Notes under the pieces: model-generated
Seen by the model: only the letters and a program-made list of their open reading frames with translations
Told to the model about the DNA's origin: nothing
Database searches by the model: none
Position numbers and translations under genes: made by a program
NCBI GenBank assembly: GCA_013215525.1
Contig: JABSQY010000095.1
Location: 1-6,178, forward strand
Reading direction: 5' to 3'
From: Nanoarchaeales archaeon
Lineage (GTDB): Archaea > Nanobdellota > Nanobdellia > Woesearchaeales > UBA583
Length of the DNA: 6,178 nucleotides
Shown here: in pieces, positions 5,881 to 6,178 of the stretch
How the letters are laid out: every line of letters begins with the position of its first letter
Position numbering within the stretch: position 1 is the stretch's first letter

Positions 5881-5905
5881 ATTTGTGATGTAATACATTA
5901 CAAAT
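5881..5905. repeat. 25-bp near-perfect inverted repeat
   Basis: The arms ATTTGTGATGTA (5881-5892) and TACATTACAAAT (5894-5905) surround a single central A. They are complementary at 11 of 12 positions, and the one exception (G5887 against T5899) would be a G-U pair in RNA. It lies between the convergent HNH fragment (ends 5856) and ATPase fragment (ends 5920). A one-base loop would strain a hairpin, so a dimeric protein site or mobile-element end is as likely as a terminator. Confidence 0.6.
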
Positions 5906-5919
5906 TTAAAAAATAAAAT

Positions 5920-6117
5920 TTATTTATTTAGTTTTTCTAATAACCATTTGTAAATTGGTATAATTATAATTCTTTTATTATCTATAATTTCCTCTCCTTG
6001 TTCATCTTCAGTTAATATTAAACCTTCTTTTAGATTATATTTTTCCATTGCTTCTAAAAGACCAGTAATTTCCCTTTTTTTAGTTTCTTCATTTAATTTA
6101 TTTATATTTTCTGTAGG
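5920..6117 (-). pseudogene. DUF4143-type AAA ATPase, C-terminal remnant of 65 codons
   Basis: Read on the minus strand, the frame opens after a TAA at 6120-6118 and ends at TAA 5922-5920. It contains EETKKREITGLLEAMEKYN, then LKEGLILTEDE, IIDNKRIIIIPIYKWLL and a short lysine-rich tail. This order (KREIxGLLEA, then LKEGLIxT, then I-P-x-x-KWLL at the extreme end) is the usual C-terminus of AAA_14/DUF4143 ATPases, which are abundant and often degraded in archaeal genomes. The P-loop ATPase domain and most of the DUF4143 region (over 300 residues) are absent. Upstream of 6118 all three minus frames close with stops, so this is a truncated relic, not a gene running off the window. The part seen carries no catalytic residues. 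Confidence 0.7.
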
Positions 6118-6127
6118 TTATTTTAAG

Positions 6128-6155
6128 GTTTCATTATGAAACTATCTCTTATAGT
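6128..6155. repeat. two adjacent short inverted repeats at the right edge
   Basis: GTTTCAT (6128-6134) and ATGAAAC (6136-6142) form a perfect 7-bp dyad around one T. Directly next to it, ACTAT (6141-6145) and ATAGT (6151-6155) pair around CTCTT. They are followed by ATTGAAA at 6161-6167. The block is non-coding and lies just beyond the break of the ATPase remnant. Its role is unknown. Confidence 0.4.
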
Positions 6156-6178
6156 AATGAATTGAAAAATGAGAATAA

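Noticed and set aside
6128..6178. CRISPR array at the right edge
   Set aside because: Only one possible repeat unit is visible, no second copy occurs anywhere in the window, and no cas gene is identifiable.
1..6178. tRNA, rRNA, riboswitch, insertion-sequence transposase or replication origin
   Set aside because: No cloverleaf-like or conserved rRNA segments, no transposase motifs and no iteron arrays were seen on either strand by eye.

Overview
The window looks like chromosomal DNA from a low-GC archaeon. Coding sequence is roughly a quarter G+C and strongly biased to A/T third positions. Two genes lacking a ribosome binding site (the PIN gene and the MazG gene) each have an archaeal TATA element about 22-30 nt upstream of their ATG, the geometry of leaderless archaeal transcripts. 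TGA and TAA act as ordinary stops. A Methanobacteriales source (Methanobrevibacter- or Methanosphaera-like) would fit, but that is inference and no taxonomic marker gene is present.

Layout. Bases 1-60 are compositionally foreign (about 45% G+C) and abut the middle of an AbiEii-like nucleotidyltransferase gene that has lost its catalytic N-terminus (about 60-515, +). This gene overlaps by ATGA a large, apparently intact gene (512-3367, +) for a RecB/AddA-type UvrD-family helicase fused to a C-terminal PD-(D/E)XK nuclease. A nested inverted repeat (3383-3444) separates it from a convergent gene (3455-4621, -) for a protein with an N-terminal helical region and a C-terminal PIN ribonuclease domain. 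A 111-bp divergent promoter region follows, then a small two-helix membrane protein gene (4733-5020, +) and a GT-rich, A-poor spacer.

From 5143 on there is a complete MazG-type nucleotide pyrophosphohydrolase gene, then a run of broken genes: the first 42 codons of a DUF2075-like protein (5523-5651), an internal piece of an HNH endonuclease (about 5644-5856), and, on the other strand, the last 65 codons of an AAA ATPase of the DUF4143 type (5920-6117). Dyad-symmetric sequences lie between and beyond these remnants.

Taken together, the content is that of an accessory or defence region: a nucleotidyltransferase plus helicase-nuclease operon, a PIN nuclease, a MazG/DUF2075 pair, an HNH nuclease and an AAA ATPase, with clear erosion at both ends. 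The most interesting candidate system is the translationally coupled nucleotidyltransferase and helicase-nuclease pair. Whether the truncations are real genome decay or assembly joins cannot be decided from this sequence alone.
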